Source: Anthonomus grandis grandis
Taxonomy: Eukaryota > Arthropoda > Insecta > Coleoptera > Curculionidae
DNA length: 64,000 bases
Assembly (NCBI RefSeq): GCF_022605725.1
Contig: NC_065552.1
Span: 34,483,879-34,547,878, forward strand
Reading direction: 5' to 3'
Of the stretch, positions 24,142 through 35,140 are shown piece after piece. The translations under genes and the position numbers were made by a program. Positions within the stretch are counted from its first letter, which is position 1, and each line of letters begins with the position of its first letter. The notes under the pieces were generated by a model. It saw only the letters and a program-made list of their open reading frames with translations, searched no databases and was not told where the DNA came from.

Positions 24142-24187
24142 GCATAAAGGATCTATGTGCTCAATGTGGTACATAGATCTTTTATGC
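24142..24187. repeat. terminal hairpin
   Basis: GCATAAAGGATCTATGT pairs with ACATAGATCTTTTATGC across a 12-base loop, with one mismatch in 17. It lies at the left end of the RNase-H-fold unit. The same word recurs at the right end. Hairpin ends are often binding or processing sites for mobile-element proteins; that function is inferred. Confidence 0.75.
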
Positions 24188-24344
24188 CTGATGCAAAATG
24201 TTTTGTGTTGACATTTCATGTTACATAGATCCCTGAAGTTAGGTTATGTTTTTGTTTATGCCATCCTTTTTCATTTCCATTTCACATATTTTTCTTTCTG
24301 CTGTGCGTATTGCTGTTGTGAATATAGTGAAATAAGTTGTGAAC

Positions 24345-27051
24345 ATGTCGGCAAGAAGTAGACGTCTAGTTAACTTAAGTCAAAAACAGTTTGAAGGTAT
24401 GTTAAATCCATATAATTTATCTTTCTTGGAAAAATATGTGTTTTATTCACAATTTAAGATTACAATCTTACCAGTGGCCTTAAAAATGGCTAAAGGGATG
24501 TATTTATTGTTTAAATTATTTTAGAACAATCCGATAAGAATACACAATGCTTATTTATTAAGTAGGAGCGAAACGAGGTAAACTGAAAATGTTCCAAATT
24601 TTGATTTGCAAGAACAAGAAAATGAAGAACATGAGATGATTATTGTAGATGGTATGTTTTTTTTTTTCAAATACTTACCTTAACACAAAAATACCTAACT
24701 TGGGCGGTCGTCTTGTTAGAAGCGAGTCCATTGTGGTCCGGAACCCACGTAAAACTGTAGGTCCATGAGGAAAAAAAATAGTTACTCCATTAAAAATAAA
24801 AACGTTAATTTACTGAAAATAAAAAAAAACAAAACTAAAACATCAGAGTGTGATAATAATAAAGCTTTAGGTTTGTAGAGGTATGTTTGAAGAAGTTTTA
24901 CCAACACAAGATAAAACTCAACCTAGTATCAGGAACATCGAATATGAGAAACGTACACAGATTATATGTCCACCTTACAAGATATATTATTTAACGGTAA
25001 ATATCTAATTTAAAATGCAATTTAGGTCATAGCATAAATTCTAAATAGCTAAAAAATTTTAGATTCTCTCTCCGGAGATGAAGCATTTTCTACAGAAGAT
25101 ACTTCGGACGACTATAATGCCAACAGTCTCGAATCAAGTGAAAGTTTTGAAGATGAGGATAAAAATAAAAGTCACTCTAAAACCTTACTACATGTTACAG
25201 CAGAAGATTCTGACAACTATCAAGAAAAGCAAGACAGTATTTTGGAGTCTAGGGTAAACAAAGCCAGAGAGGAAGGTATTTGATTTGTCAGAAAAAAAAT
25301 CAAGAATCAGAAAGCGTCGTCCTGAAACATGGAAAAAAATAGGACTGCTTCGGCAAGACAGAGAGGCGATACTTACATTTCATTAAAAAGTAAAAAAGAA
25401 ATGCCAAGCAAAAGTCCCGAATTAGGATCTTTATGGAAAAAGCAAAATTGTGAAAATCAATTTGACAAGGATGATCAGGTAAAAATATTTAAAAAATTTT
25501 ACTCATTAGATCAAAATACGAAAAACTCGCTACTTTTTAAATCTGTTTCGATTGTGCCTGTTAATCGGCATAGAAAAAACATTACAAAAGGAAAAACATA
25601 TACATTTAGGTACACAATAACCTGCAACAAGCATACCAAAGCCGTTTGTAAAGCTGCCTTTGTCTCTCTTTATCAGATTTCATATAAAAAAGTACAACTT
25701 ATTAAAAATCAGCGGAAATCAGGGACTACAGCACCATCACCAGATAAAAGGGGTCGTCATCTTTTTAGACCAAATAAAATAAAAAGTGGTTGATGCTGTA
25801 AAAAACACATTTTCTCTTTTCCTGCAGAACAACCTCACTATTCACGAAACAAAAATGCCAATAAGATGTATTTGTCTCCGGTATTAAATAATGAAAATGC
25901 ATAAGCTGTATCAAGAATATGTTCAAGAAAATAATATGCATAAACAGTTTTTGGTTTCAAAAAGTTTTTATACACACGTTTTTTCAACGGAATTTAATTT
26001 TTCCTTTGGACAACCCAGGAGTGATACATGCAGTACCTGCGATGCCAATTTAAGAAATGAAATCCATACAGAAAATTTTAAATTTGCTTTTGAGCAGCAA
26101 AGATTCGATAGAAAGAGGGCCCTAGAGAATAATGAACTCTGCTATTTGACTATGGACTTACAGCAAACTATGCCTTTACCACGACTTACCACTTCCAAAT
26201 CATTTTATTTAAGGCCGATGTGGTTCTATAACTTTGGAATCCACACAATAACATCTGACGGTGATAAGGCCTATTTTTTTAATTGAACCGAAGATATAGC
26301 AACAAAGGGCAGCCTTGACGTTTGCAGTAGCTTGCACACATTTGTTCAACTTTTAACAAATAGAAACAAGGACATAAAACATCTTCTCATCTGGTCCGAT
26401 TCTTGTGCTGGGCAGAACAAAAATTTTAACCTAATAGGTCTATATCAATATCTAATTTTAAAAGGATATGTCAAAGTTATAGACCATAAATTTCCAGAGG
26501 TGGGACACTCTTTCTTGGATTCAGATAGAGATTTTGAAATTATTGGAAAAAAATTACGAAAAATTGAGAGAATGTTCTCTGCAGGCCAATACAGAGACGT
26601 TATTAAAAAGAAAAACTCTGTTATTAACATGACCGATCATTTTAAAAATATTCCTGAGATAGAAAATAAATTAAACTTGTTTAACAGAAAAAAAAATTGT
26701 TGTGGAGACAAAATAAATTTTAGAGATGATATTAAATGGATACGCGTGGAAAGCTATGGCGAATATTATTACAAAACCTCATTGGACCCAGACGCACCTT
26801 TCCTAAAAGTCGATATAATTAAAAATGTCAGGACAAATTCAGTAAATGAATATAAATTGGAAATAATATCAAACAAAAAAAATACCTTATCGGAAGAAAA
26901 AATAAAGAACCTAAAATAACAACTTTGCTTTATAGAAGAAACTTATCAACATTTCTATTCTCGTTTAGGGGAAAATGAAGATAATGACGACAATAATGAA
27001 AGCGCGGAAGTCGAGCAGACAAGAAAAATTAAGAAAAGAAGAACTAATTAG
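24345..27051 (+). pseudogene. RNase-H-fold protein of a widespread arthropod family (DUF7869-like), degraded
   Basis: The start at 24345 (MSARSRRLVNLSQKQF) has a splice donor at 24397. An acidic segment follows at 25064-25290 (SLSGDEAFSTED…ESFEDEDK), then RKRRPETWKK. A one-base loss near 25335 shifts into the 25329-25793 frame (tyrosine-rich core, ending DKRGRH). Small indels near 25790-25890 lead to 25891-26919, one frame with a TGA at 26284 in place of an expected Trp. Motifs: RSDTCSTCD (zinc-knuckle-like), YLTMDLQQTMPLP (first acidic residue), LIWSDSCAGQNKNF (second) and GHSFLDSDRDFE (third region). The C-terminus ends KKRRTN at 27051 after a TAA at 26917. I recognise the family as common in insect genomes and usually left uncharacterised; the DUF7869 name is from memory. 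A transposase role is inferred from the acidic pattern and the terminal repeats. Confidence 0.65.
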
Positions 27052-27385
27052 GATTTCTTAGCATTTATAAGCATATTCTTGTAAATGATACAAATAAAAT
27101 ATTTGAATTGAATTTATTTGTCCAAGTTTTGTTATACCTTGTACCCTTTATGCATTTTGTATAATTTTTTTTTAACTTACCTAGGGAATGAAGGATTCAT
27201 GTACTTTTAGAACTTTATAGTTTCCTTTGATAATGTAATGTGCATTATTACAAGACTAGTACACATTGTAGCCTTAGGGTCTAAAACTTTAAAAATTTTA
27301 TATTTATAAGTTCATTAATTAAAAAGTTCTGATTTAAATTCAGTTTACGCAAAAAGTTGTTTTTGTTACATAAATCCTTTATGCA

Positions 27386-28849
27386 CTTGTGTCTTCAATT
27401 ATACTCTTGTATTTTAGCCTTTTAACGATTTAATTATGGCACAAAAATTATCTATATGGAGATTTCCTATAGTTGAGAATAGCTGGTTAACTACGCTTGC
27501 CTTCGTTGATATTATGCTATTAAAATTTCTAAATAAAAATAAAAATTATGTAACAAAAATGATAGATCATATGTATTTTGTTCTTAAGTCCTAAAAGTTG
27601 ATTTAGAAACATAGTCTCAAATTAATAACTAACAGAGTGAATTGAATATTTCCAGAGAATAGACAATCATATAAGCAACTTTGTTTTAGCGTTCTATAAA
27701 TATAATAATAAATGTACAAAAGGGAATCAAATCAATTAACGTTTAATTAAGTAGAAAGTACACGAAACTAGTTAACTCTTTCTAGATTATAAAATAAATG
27801 TTAACAATTTATTTGCGGAGTCTTCAATCAGTAAAAGATGTGTTAATAAAGGATCTGTGCAAAATCGCAAGAGATTTACTAATTAAATTTAGCTGAAAGT
27901 GATATATTAAGTATAAAACGAGGTAGATATTCACAAGAATGTGTGAGTTTTTGCCTAAATTAATTAGTCTGTTCACCATTTTGATATTAAGAATATACTA
28001 TTAGGTAACTGCTTTAAAATAAACTTTCAAATTTGCGTCTTATTCCGCATATTTTTTTAATAATATATGTATGTATACCTCATATCAAACTGAAAGATCA
28101 TAGTGAGAGCTATATTAAAAAAATTAAGATAACAATGAAATAGTAATTATGGAGTGTTTTAAAGCATAACCATAACAATTCCTTTAATATTACGTATAGC
28201 TACTAGAGATTACGAACCCATAATAAAATATATAGCGAGTAAAAACCAGATTATAAATTAAAAATTAAATATACTATCCAGTATTGATTATTATTTAAGT
28301 TATAAAGTTCATCGACATGGTTTCGATGAGTGGTGGTCCTAGATAATCGAAACCGCTGAAAAGTAATTAACATTTTTGTTGATTTTTTAATAACATCCTT
28401 ATAAGTATAGATTCATTAACGAATAACGAATTTATGTAGGTTGAGTCGCTTGCTTCTGTATGGAAATAAATTAAAGAAAATATAATACGATATGTTACGT
28501 TTCATATAATAAATTAGGTTATATCTGATTATTACATTTTTCGAAAACAATAGTACCTATTTGTTCGTATTTCTAATTATTTTCCAAAAATAAAATCCTA
28601 AAGAAGTTATCTAATTCTGTCTTCTATATTAATGTGTTTTAAACTAAGTGTTTTTTAGTTTCTAGGTGTAACAAGGTAAGTATGCATATGAACCATATAA
28701 GTATGTCATATACGGTGACCGCCTAAAGTTCTGCATAAATTAGAGACATGATTTTTTGAGAAAACGCTCGGATCCTTGGATTTTTATTTTAAGTTGCGCA
28801 TTATTGCACATAAATTTTTGTATACACGGTGGAACAAAAAAAAATATGA
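27386..28849. other. no recognisable feature
   Basis: AT-rich DNA without supported genes or repeat borders. Confidence 0.5.
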
Positions 28850-28978
28850 CGTCATCATCTGAAAACTCAACTGTTTCAGAAATATTTACATTTAACCAAC
28901 AAGAAAGCAAGTAAGTACGTCTATTTACAAATTAAGATAAAATAGAGGATAAAATGTTATAAACTGTGAAAACTCTTA

Positions 28979-31118
28979 TTAATGTATCAAGCGTTTAAAC
29001 TGATCCTCATTTATTTCTTGGCAGAAAGCAAGACGGTTTACAAAGTCATGTAAAATACTTATTAATTATTTCGGGTGATATACGTCTAATTTCATATCTA
29101 ATTCTATTTTTCATATCTTCTACGTTGTTTGGCTTCTCAATATAAACTTTACTTTTCAGGTACCCCCCATAGAAAATAGTCGCAGAGATTTAGGTCTGGT
29201 GACCTGGCCGGCCACTCTATTAGAATAAAATTTTTTATTGGAATTATTCATAAAAAATTACCTCCTCTTTCTAGTACATTACATAAATTATTTAAAAAAA
29301 TCCTTATGTTTTTTAAAATCAAATCTGTTAACCCCTACATACTTAGGCCAAAAATAATGTTAGTTATTTCTTTGCTCATTCTATAATTACTATTTATATC
29401 CGTTAAAAATTACATTTTTTCAATAGAGGCATTATCTATCTATAAACCATACACGATGGCTCATGTTTAGAACTTTTATGTTTGCAGATTTTCTTCTTGA
29501 TGTTGGTTTTTTTCTTAATGAAGACTGGAGATGTGCTCTTATTTCTTCGGGAGTCTAATAACAGCAAGAGGGTTCCGTGGTGCATTCCCTATTATCAGCT
29601 GAAGGTTTTGGAGTTGAGTCATCAGAAAGTAATGGAGTTCTGTTGTCAGAAAGTACTGGAGTTGCATCGGATGTCCGTTTGTGGTGATCGATAACCCTTG
29701 ACGGGAGAAAGTAATAGTCAGTAAACAAGTGTAAATCGAAGGGGTCTTTGGTAACGGATACCAATAAGCTCTGCATTATTTTTTAATGAAATTGTTTGTC
29801 CAAGACTTTGAACCAAAAAATCATCACAAGTTTGGTTAAAACATGTTTGAAAGTCGATATCTGCCAACGGTTGAAACCGATAGCTTGTATGTGGTCGCAT
29901 TGTTAGCAAAACTGCAAATATCTTGACCTCTGCAAGATAAATGACTGCTGTGGTTTTCTAATATTAATATAACCTTTTTATCTGGGCTACATTTTACGAA
30001 GTTTATAAAATTCGAAAGGTAAAGTTCGAAGTTGTCACTAAACATCTAGCCACTAGATGAGTCACAACTCTGGATTCTTGTAGTGCTCCATTTGTCATAT
30101 TTACGAACTTTGTCTAAGACTCTTACGAGTCTTGTTTACGAACATGCGGAAAACCGAAGAAAGGTGGAATATAATTTCCAATTGCATTTACCGTGTGCTG
30201 TGGCGGTTTGGCCTCTGTCACCTAAAGTAACTTTGGCCACTTACTTTTGCCCTTTTTTTGAAATGATTTTGCAGGTTTTATGGATTCCTCTTCGTCCTAT
30301 TCCCATCTTCCTGGGAACACGGTATCCAAGTAATTACGGACATCGGGAATGAAATGTGGCAGTGCTCCATCTTGCTGAAATCACAAATTATCTGTCGGGA
30401 CAGCAGGGTCTTGTTCGTCTGAGTATAGGGCAGCCAAAGCAGGAATAAGATCTTCTTGAAGAAAATTCAAATAGCGTTGTCCTGTTAAGTTCTCTTCGAA
30501 AAAGTATGGCCCTATTACTTTATTTTTCACGATACCAGCTCAAACATTAATAGATTTACGGTACTGTGTATGAGCCTCAGTTGCCCAGTGTGGATTTGAC
30601 ACTGGCCAGTACCGACAATTTTGCCGATTTACGACACCGTTTGAACAAAAAGTTGCTTCATCCGAAAACAAAACACAAACTGACGGTTATTATTGCAAAT
30701 GTTCATCATTTGCTCGCAAAGTTGGTTTCTTCGATCAGGATCGTCCTCATTTAATTCGTGTATTAGTCTAATTTTATAAGGGTGGTATTCATTTGCTTTT
30801 AAGATGCGTCTTACTGACGTTCTGGCTATATTATTATCAACTGAAATTTATGAAGTGGCATTGTTCGGATTTTCTTCGACGGAGAACGTTTAATTTTGTT
30901 TCTTCAGAAATTTTTGGACGAGCTGATCTTGGCAAATCTCTAACATGACCTGAAGTTATGAATTTGTGCTCTATTTTACTAACTGTTGACTGAGAAATAG
31001 GATGGTTTGGGTATTTGGCATTAAACAGTTCACTTACTTCTTTTTGTGTGCGCACTCGGTCCCCGTACCCTAGGATTATCAAAATTTCAATTCGTTGGGT
31101 TTCCCTTAAATTAGCCAT
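28979..31118 (-). pseudogene. mariner-type transposase, split by insertion and frameshifts
   Basis: It starts at 31118 (MANLRETQRIEILIILGYGD), with an N-terminal HTH containing ISQSTVSKIEHKF and a DLPRSARP linker. The middle, in shifted frames, includes YHPYKIRLIHEL and DPDRR, then decayed DDE segments (30750-30330). Near 30300 it reads RWE.GRRGI, and the following IEWPARSPDLNLCDYFLWG appears only at 29219-29160. It ends SKVYIEKPNNVEDM, RRISPEIINK and FCQEINEDQFKRLIH at 28979. The order and joining point show it was one gene before the pogo insertion. Confidence 0.75.
29220..30281 (-). mobile_element. pogo/Tigger-type transposase relic inserted in the mariner
   Basis: The minus strand reads, in three frames, an AKVTLGDRGQT-like region, SNFINFVKCSPDKKVILIL, ENHSSHLS (family DNHSSH, Asp changed to Glu) and LTMRPHTSYRFQPL (family LPPHTSHRLQPLD). 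The C-terminal serine/proline tail includes FLPSRVIDHHKR and PKPSADNREC. The domain order fits DDE_1 (jerky/pogo) proteins. It is 5'-truncated, beginning within the catalytic domain at the right border. TA at both borders is compatible with a TA target duplication, but no terminal repeats are seen. Confidence 0.7.
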
Positions 31119-31379
31119 AATTTATTCTGATAAAAACTATTAATTTTCGAACTGACAGTGACATTCGAAAATGGAGATTCTTTACAAGTACAACCATGGA
31201 AATAGAAACAATTGGCAGTGTTTATAACATTATTTTTATCCTCGATTTTACCTTAATTTGTAAATAGCCGTACTTATTTGTTTTCTTGTTATTTAAATGT
31301 AAATATTTCGAAAACCGTTGAATTTTGAGATAATTCATTCATTATAAATAGGTCATCTTCTGATAGCCATATTTTTTGT

Positions 31380-31800
31380 TTCTCAACTAGTTGGATGAAG
31401 CCGAGTATACTGGCGTGTACCCTTATCCTTTCGCTATAACTAGCCGCAAACCGCATTGCCGAAGTCAGCGATGCAGCTGAGTTATGGCTATCAGAGTGGG
31501 ACTAGTTTTCACCATTAAAAAAAAAAAAGTTGACTTTAAGGTAAAAAAAAAAAAATTTTTAATTTATTTTTTAATTTTTTTTTGTAGATTTAGGTTTGGT
31601 CCCATTCTCATGTATCTTAATACGTTTTAACCTTTTGACCTTGTCGGAGGCACTATATCTATAAGATGTATTGACGAAACCCCATTAATTTGTTATCCCT
31701 GATGATGGACATGTTATATGTCCGAAACATGTCGGATTATTAATTTTTGAATAAATTTACTGGAGGATGACCGATGTATTTAGTGACCCATTGAAATAAA
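31380..31800 (+). mobile_element. Penelope-like terminal-repeat relic (tentative)
   Basis: No protein is left. Two signals place it: the hammerhead-like motif at 31695-31737, and a downstream block (aataaatttactggaggatgaccgatg) that resembles the sequence after the second motif at 55147 (aaataagtggagggagactgaagg). Penelope-like elements are known to carry hammerhead motifs in their terminal repeats. Membership is inference. Confidence 0.4.
31695..31737 (+). ncRNA. hammerhead-ribozyme-like motif 1
   Basis: Core CTGATGA at 31699-31705. Stem II is GGACAT/ATGTCC (31707-31712 with 31718-31723, loop GTTAT). GAAAC follows at 31724-31728, then AT and the triplet GTC (31731-31733), the expected cleavage site. 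Stem I is ATCC (31695-31698) with GGAT (31734-31737). Stem III is minimal (A-U and C-G around a tiny loop), as in short type I forms. One unpaired T (31706) between CTGATGA and stem II is a departure from the textbook core, and it is shared with copy 2. Confidence 0.6.
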
Positions 31801-34800
31801 TTTATAATAAGTTTCTTACTTTATTGACGCTAATAGAGGATGTTTCAGCAAGAATGCAAAATTTGAATTGCGCGCCATGTTTGACAGTCATAATGGCAAA
31901 TAATTATATTAGTAATTCGTAAATAAATAAAATAAATTGTCAATAATTTTTTAGGATTAGTAGACACTCACAAACGACCATGCCAAGTCTGAGACTCAAA
32001 CTCAGTGCCACACGACTGCTAGATTGGTATTTGATTAAAAAAAAACCTATGATTAAGATGACTCGTAAATGGGAATATGTAACCCTTGTGCCCTAGCACT
32101 TCACACCTTGTTTCAAATTTCTCTGGTGCTTCTGAGGTACAAAGGAAGGAAGGGTGGACAACAACTACAATTAAGAGAGACAATATCGTTGTTTTAGGGA
32201 TTTAATTCTAATTGATCCCTTTTTTGCCTATAGATGGTGTAGATTCAAAGGCTTCCGGGTGAAGATCTACAATGAGATGGAGTGCAATACAAATATGGTT
32301 GAAAATCGTTGCTCTCAAGTTCAATGCAATAGAAAAAGTCACTAATTGCATAATATGTTTTAACCCAAACAATTTGAAGTTAGTGGTAATAAAACAATGG
32401 GTGAGTGAGAGATTATATCTCATCGGCTCCTAACTATGCCTCCATAATAAGATCTAATGTTAATGAAATGGTAAAGTGTGGTCTTTTCCATAAACCAGTA
32501 TGAATAACTACAGCTACTTAAATTATATAAACCTAAAAAAAAAATCATCAAAAAACCGCAACTGCAGAAACATCTACACGATTAACTTTAATCATAAAGA
32601 AAGTTATATACCACCGATTCCTGAGATTCTGAACATGTCCGTAATGTGCAGAACCTTAAGGTGGAAAATGTTTCGTAGGTGAATTTCTTCCAGATTTGAA
32701 CTGGCTTTTAATTCTTTCATGAATTTTATGACTTCAGCCACTCCTCAGGTATTTCACCCTTAATGGGGAATTAATTACAATTTCAACAGTGTTTGCTAAT
32801 TTTTTTACTTTTTAAGGGTTTAGGCCTCTTTCACTGTTATAACTAGTGGCACCTTTTCTCTCTTAATTCATCTGCTCCGCTTGTTGCTGAATAGAATAAA
32901 GATCTAGTTTAGGAAAGAAAATCTAAGTATTTATTACGAATAATAAATAATTAATTAGTGAGAGATCGAAAGTTGACAGATGAAAGTAAGTAAACATGGA
33001 GCATTATTAGGAGTATTTGGATATAGCATAATACTAACTACTTTACTAGAGCTAATAGGCACCTGCTGTAAAAACTGTTATTTTCAATACAATATTAATG
33101 CCGCTTAAAAAAATGAATATTTAAATAAAACATATCAAGGTAGTTAAATTATTTAAATTCTTTTAAATAAATATGCAGTATGCATAGGTGTAAGACGTAA
33201 CTGTTCTCTTTAGGGCAATAAAGTAGTAAACAAAAATAAATGGCACGTTGACTTTTTAAACCATTCCATATTCTAATGATAATTTACTTATTGCGAATAA
33301 ACATTTCGCTATTTTATGATATGCAATCATAGGTCAGTGCACTATATAACAAGTGCTACTTAAAAAATACTTTTTTAGTATTTTTTAAGAATATATTGTT
33401 AGTTGGCAAAATATATCATTCTAAGACGTATCATACGTATAATAAACAAAAACACATATACATAGTAACTAATGACAATAAATGAATAAACACCTTGTAT
33501 ATAGCCCAGTCAGGACGCAAAATAAACCTAAGGTTTAAGAATTCTTAAATTTTTATAACATCAAGAAGCATGCAAATGGTTTTTACTGGCTCTTTGCTTA
33601 AGTATGCATCGGTGGTCTGGTCTAGATACTACTTGTGCCATATTTATAGCATTTGTGCAGAAAGCTTTCCTGAGATCCCTAGCGTACAGAGCAAATATTG
33701 ACATATACAATAACAACAACTATAAAATAGATTACAATTTAATCATTTAAAAGTTCAATATTACTACTAGATTTCTGATGTATTAATTTTGTTTAAAATA
33801 TTGAATGGCAACAACTATTGTGCAAGAACCTAGTACCTGGAGAACTCTTAAGGAGGATTGAGTATAGTAAATTTCACATTTAAAAATAAAAACTTAGTAC
33901 GAGATTATCTTCATACGAAGGCTTGTTGCAACGGTAAAACCACCATACAATATTAAACAAAGATGACTACATTAAAAAGCAGTCGCTTAGCTGACATGAT
34001 TCTGACAATAACCGGCCAATAATAATTATTATTCGGAAACAATGCAATATTGTTCGAATATGATCACGGGTGGCCGGGTATGATTCCTGTCTTGTGTGGT
34101 GTGTTGGCAACAATTGTTTTGTCGGATTGCGGAACCATCATGGGGCACCGTTGCAGAAAGAAAGAATCATGGCTAGCCTTGATCGTATATACTATTGCCA
34201 AACCCATAACGACTGTGGTCGAATGAAATTATTAAACGGCGGTTGCCTTAGATTAGTTATTTATTTTATTCGGTTTGTTCAACTGTTATTTTAAGATTGG
34301 GTGATCTTTCTACCACCGGTCATCGGCCCGCTGGTTTTTCGTCTTTAGCGATATATGCTAGGCTCTTCTAATTCTTTTGGTCAATCTGATTACGTCAATA
34401 TCTTATTTTTTTCCCCCATCTCAATATAGGTTTGTTCTCATCGCAAATTTCCAACAAGTTGATTTCTAACAATAGTGAAACTGTTTCCAAACTATTTTTA
34501 ATGCGCATGCGTAAATAATTACAACCTTTGGATCGATTTAAAACCGTCTGTGATAACATCATACACGGGTCGAGTGGACTTCAATTTAAAAGAAGAAGAG
34601 CAAGAAAAATAACTAATAGAATAAAAAATATATCCAAAAAAACATACAATTTCCAAGCGAATATCAAGTATTATACAAAACAGCAAAACACAAACAATAA
34701 TTTAGAGGTTATCTTCATAGTCAGAAGATCGTAGTTGACTTAATCGTAGTTACACGAATTATTTGACACTTTGCTTAAAATAAATTCGAAAACAACTCTG

Positions 34801-34954
34801 ACTATCAGATGACGATCAGAAATTTGTGTTGATTGAGAAATTTGTATTTGGTTTGAAACCGATCGGAAGTTTCTGTCAGAACGTACTTTGCTCTAGTGCG
34901 CATGTTTATTTGTTGAAAACTTGTTTCTTAATGTTGTGAGAAGAAACCCCTTGC
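31801..34954. other. no firmly recognisable feature
   Basis: AT-rich DNA. Short open frames (for example at 32208-32423 minus and 34070-34294 plus) have no family resemblance I can name. A tRNA-like box at about 31985-32035 is under rejected items. Confidence 0.45.
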
Positions 34955-35136
34955 TTACCCTCCGCCAAGATGGAGGCCAGGCAAGGACCATGCCTCTCTT
35001 ATTTCGCTGTTTCTTACCTTCTTTCTGTAGATGCTCCTTGTCTTATTCATGTCAGCTCTAGTCTTAATACCATAGGTTAGTACCGGTCTAATACAGGACT
35101 TATCCAGTGCTTTTATTTCAAAACGAACCACCCATA
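34955..35136 (-). mobile_element. RTE-like LINE C-terminal fragment
   Basis: The minus strand reads FEIKALDKSCIRPVLTYG then IKTRADMNKT, the region just after the RT domain (family YKTxIRPVLTYGxETRxxTxKT). It is cut at 35136 by the left end of the second piggyBac element. RT sequence of a similar LINE on the same strand lies beyond that element at 37440-37745. Confidence 0.6.
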
Positions 35137-35140
35137 TTAA

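Larger units (their letters stand above)
24141..27385 (+). mobile_element. transposon-like unit with RNase-H-fold protein (3245 bases)
   Basis: Both ends carry the same inverted sequence: TGCATAAAGGATCTATGT at 24141-24158 and ACATAAATCCTTTATGCA at 27368-27385 (17 of 18 match). The left terminus also forms a hairpin with ACATAGATCTTTTATGC at 24171-24187. Extra partial copies of the same word lie at about 24223 (acatagatccct) and 27147 (ccctttatgcat). Between them is one plus-strand protein gene. No clear target duplication is seen, so the exact ends and mode of movement are open. Confidence 0.65.
28850..31340 (-). mobile_element. mariner-type element with ~100-base TIRs, interrupted by a pogo relic
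   Basis: The left arm (about 28855-28966) matches the right arm (about 31216-31335) in inverse orientation: gaaatatttacattta, ctatttacaaattaag, gaggataaa and gttataaac all recur in order. The transposase lies between on the minus strand. Its reading stops at about 30282 and resumes at about 29219, and the 1062 bases between are from a pogo element. Without the insert the element is about 1.43 kb, a normal mariner length. Confidence 0.75.

Noticed and set aside
31985..32035. tRNA-like box on the minus strand (GAGTTTGAGTCTC similar to a B box), possible tRNA or tRNA-derived SINE head
   Set aside because: No cloverleaf can be drawn, the A box is poor and spacing is wrong; no tail or second copy seen.
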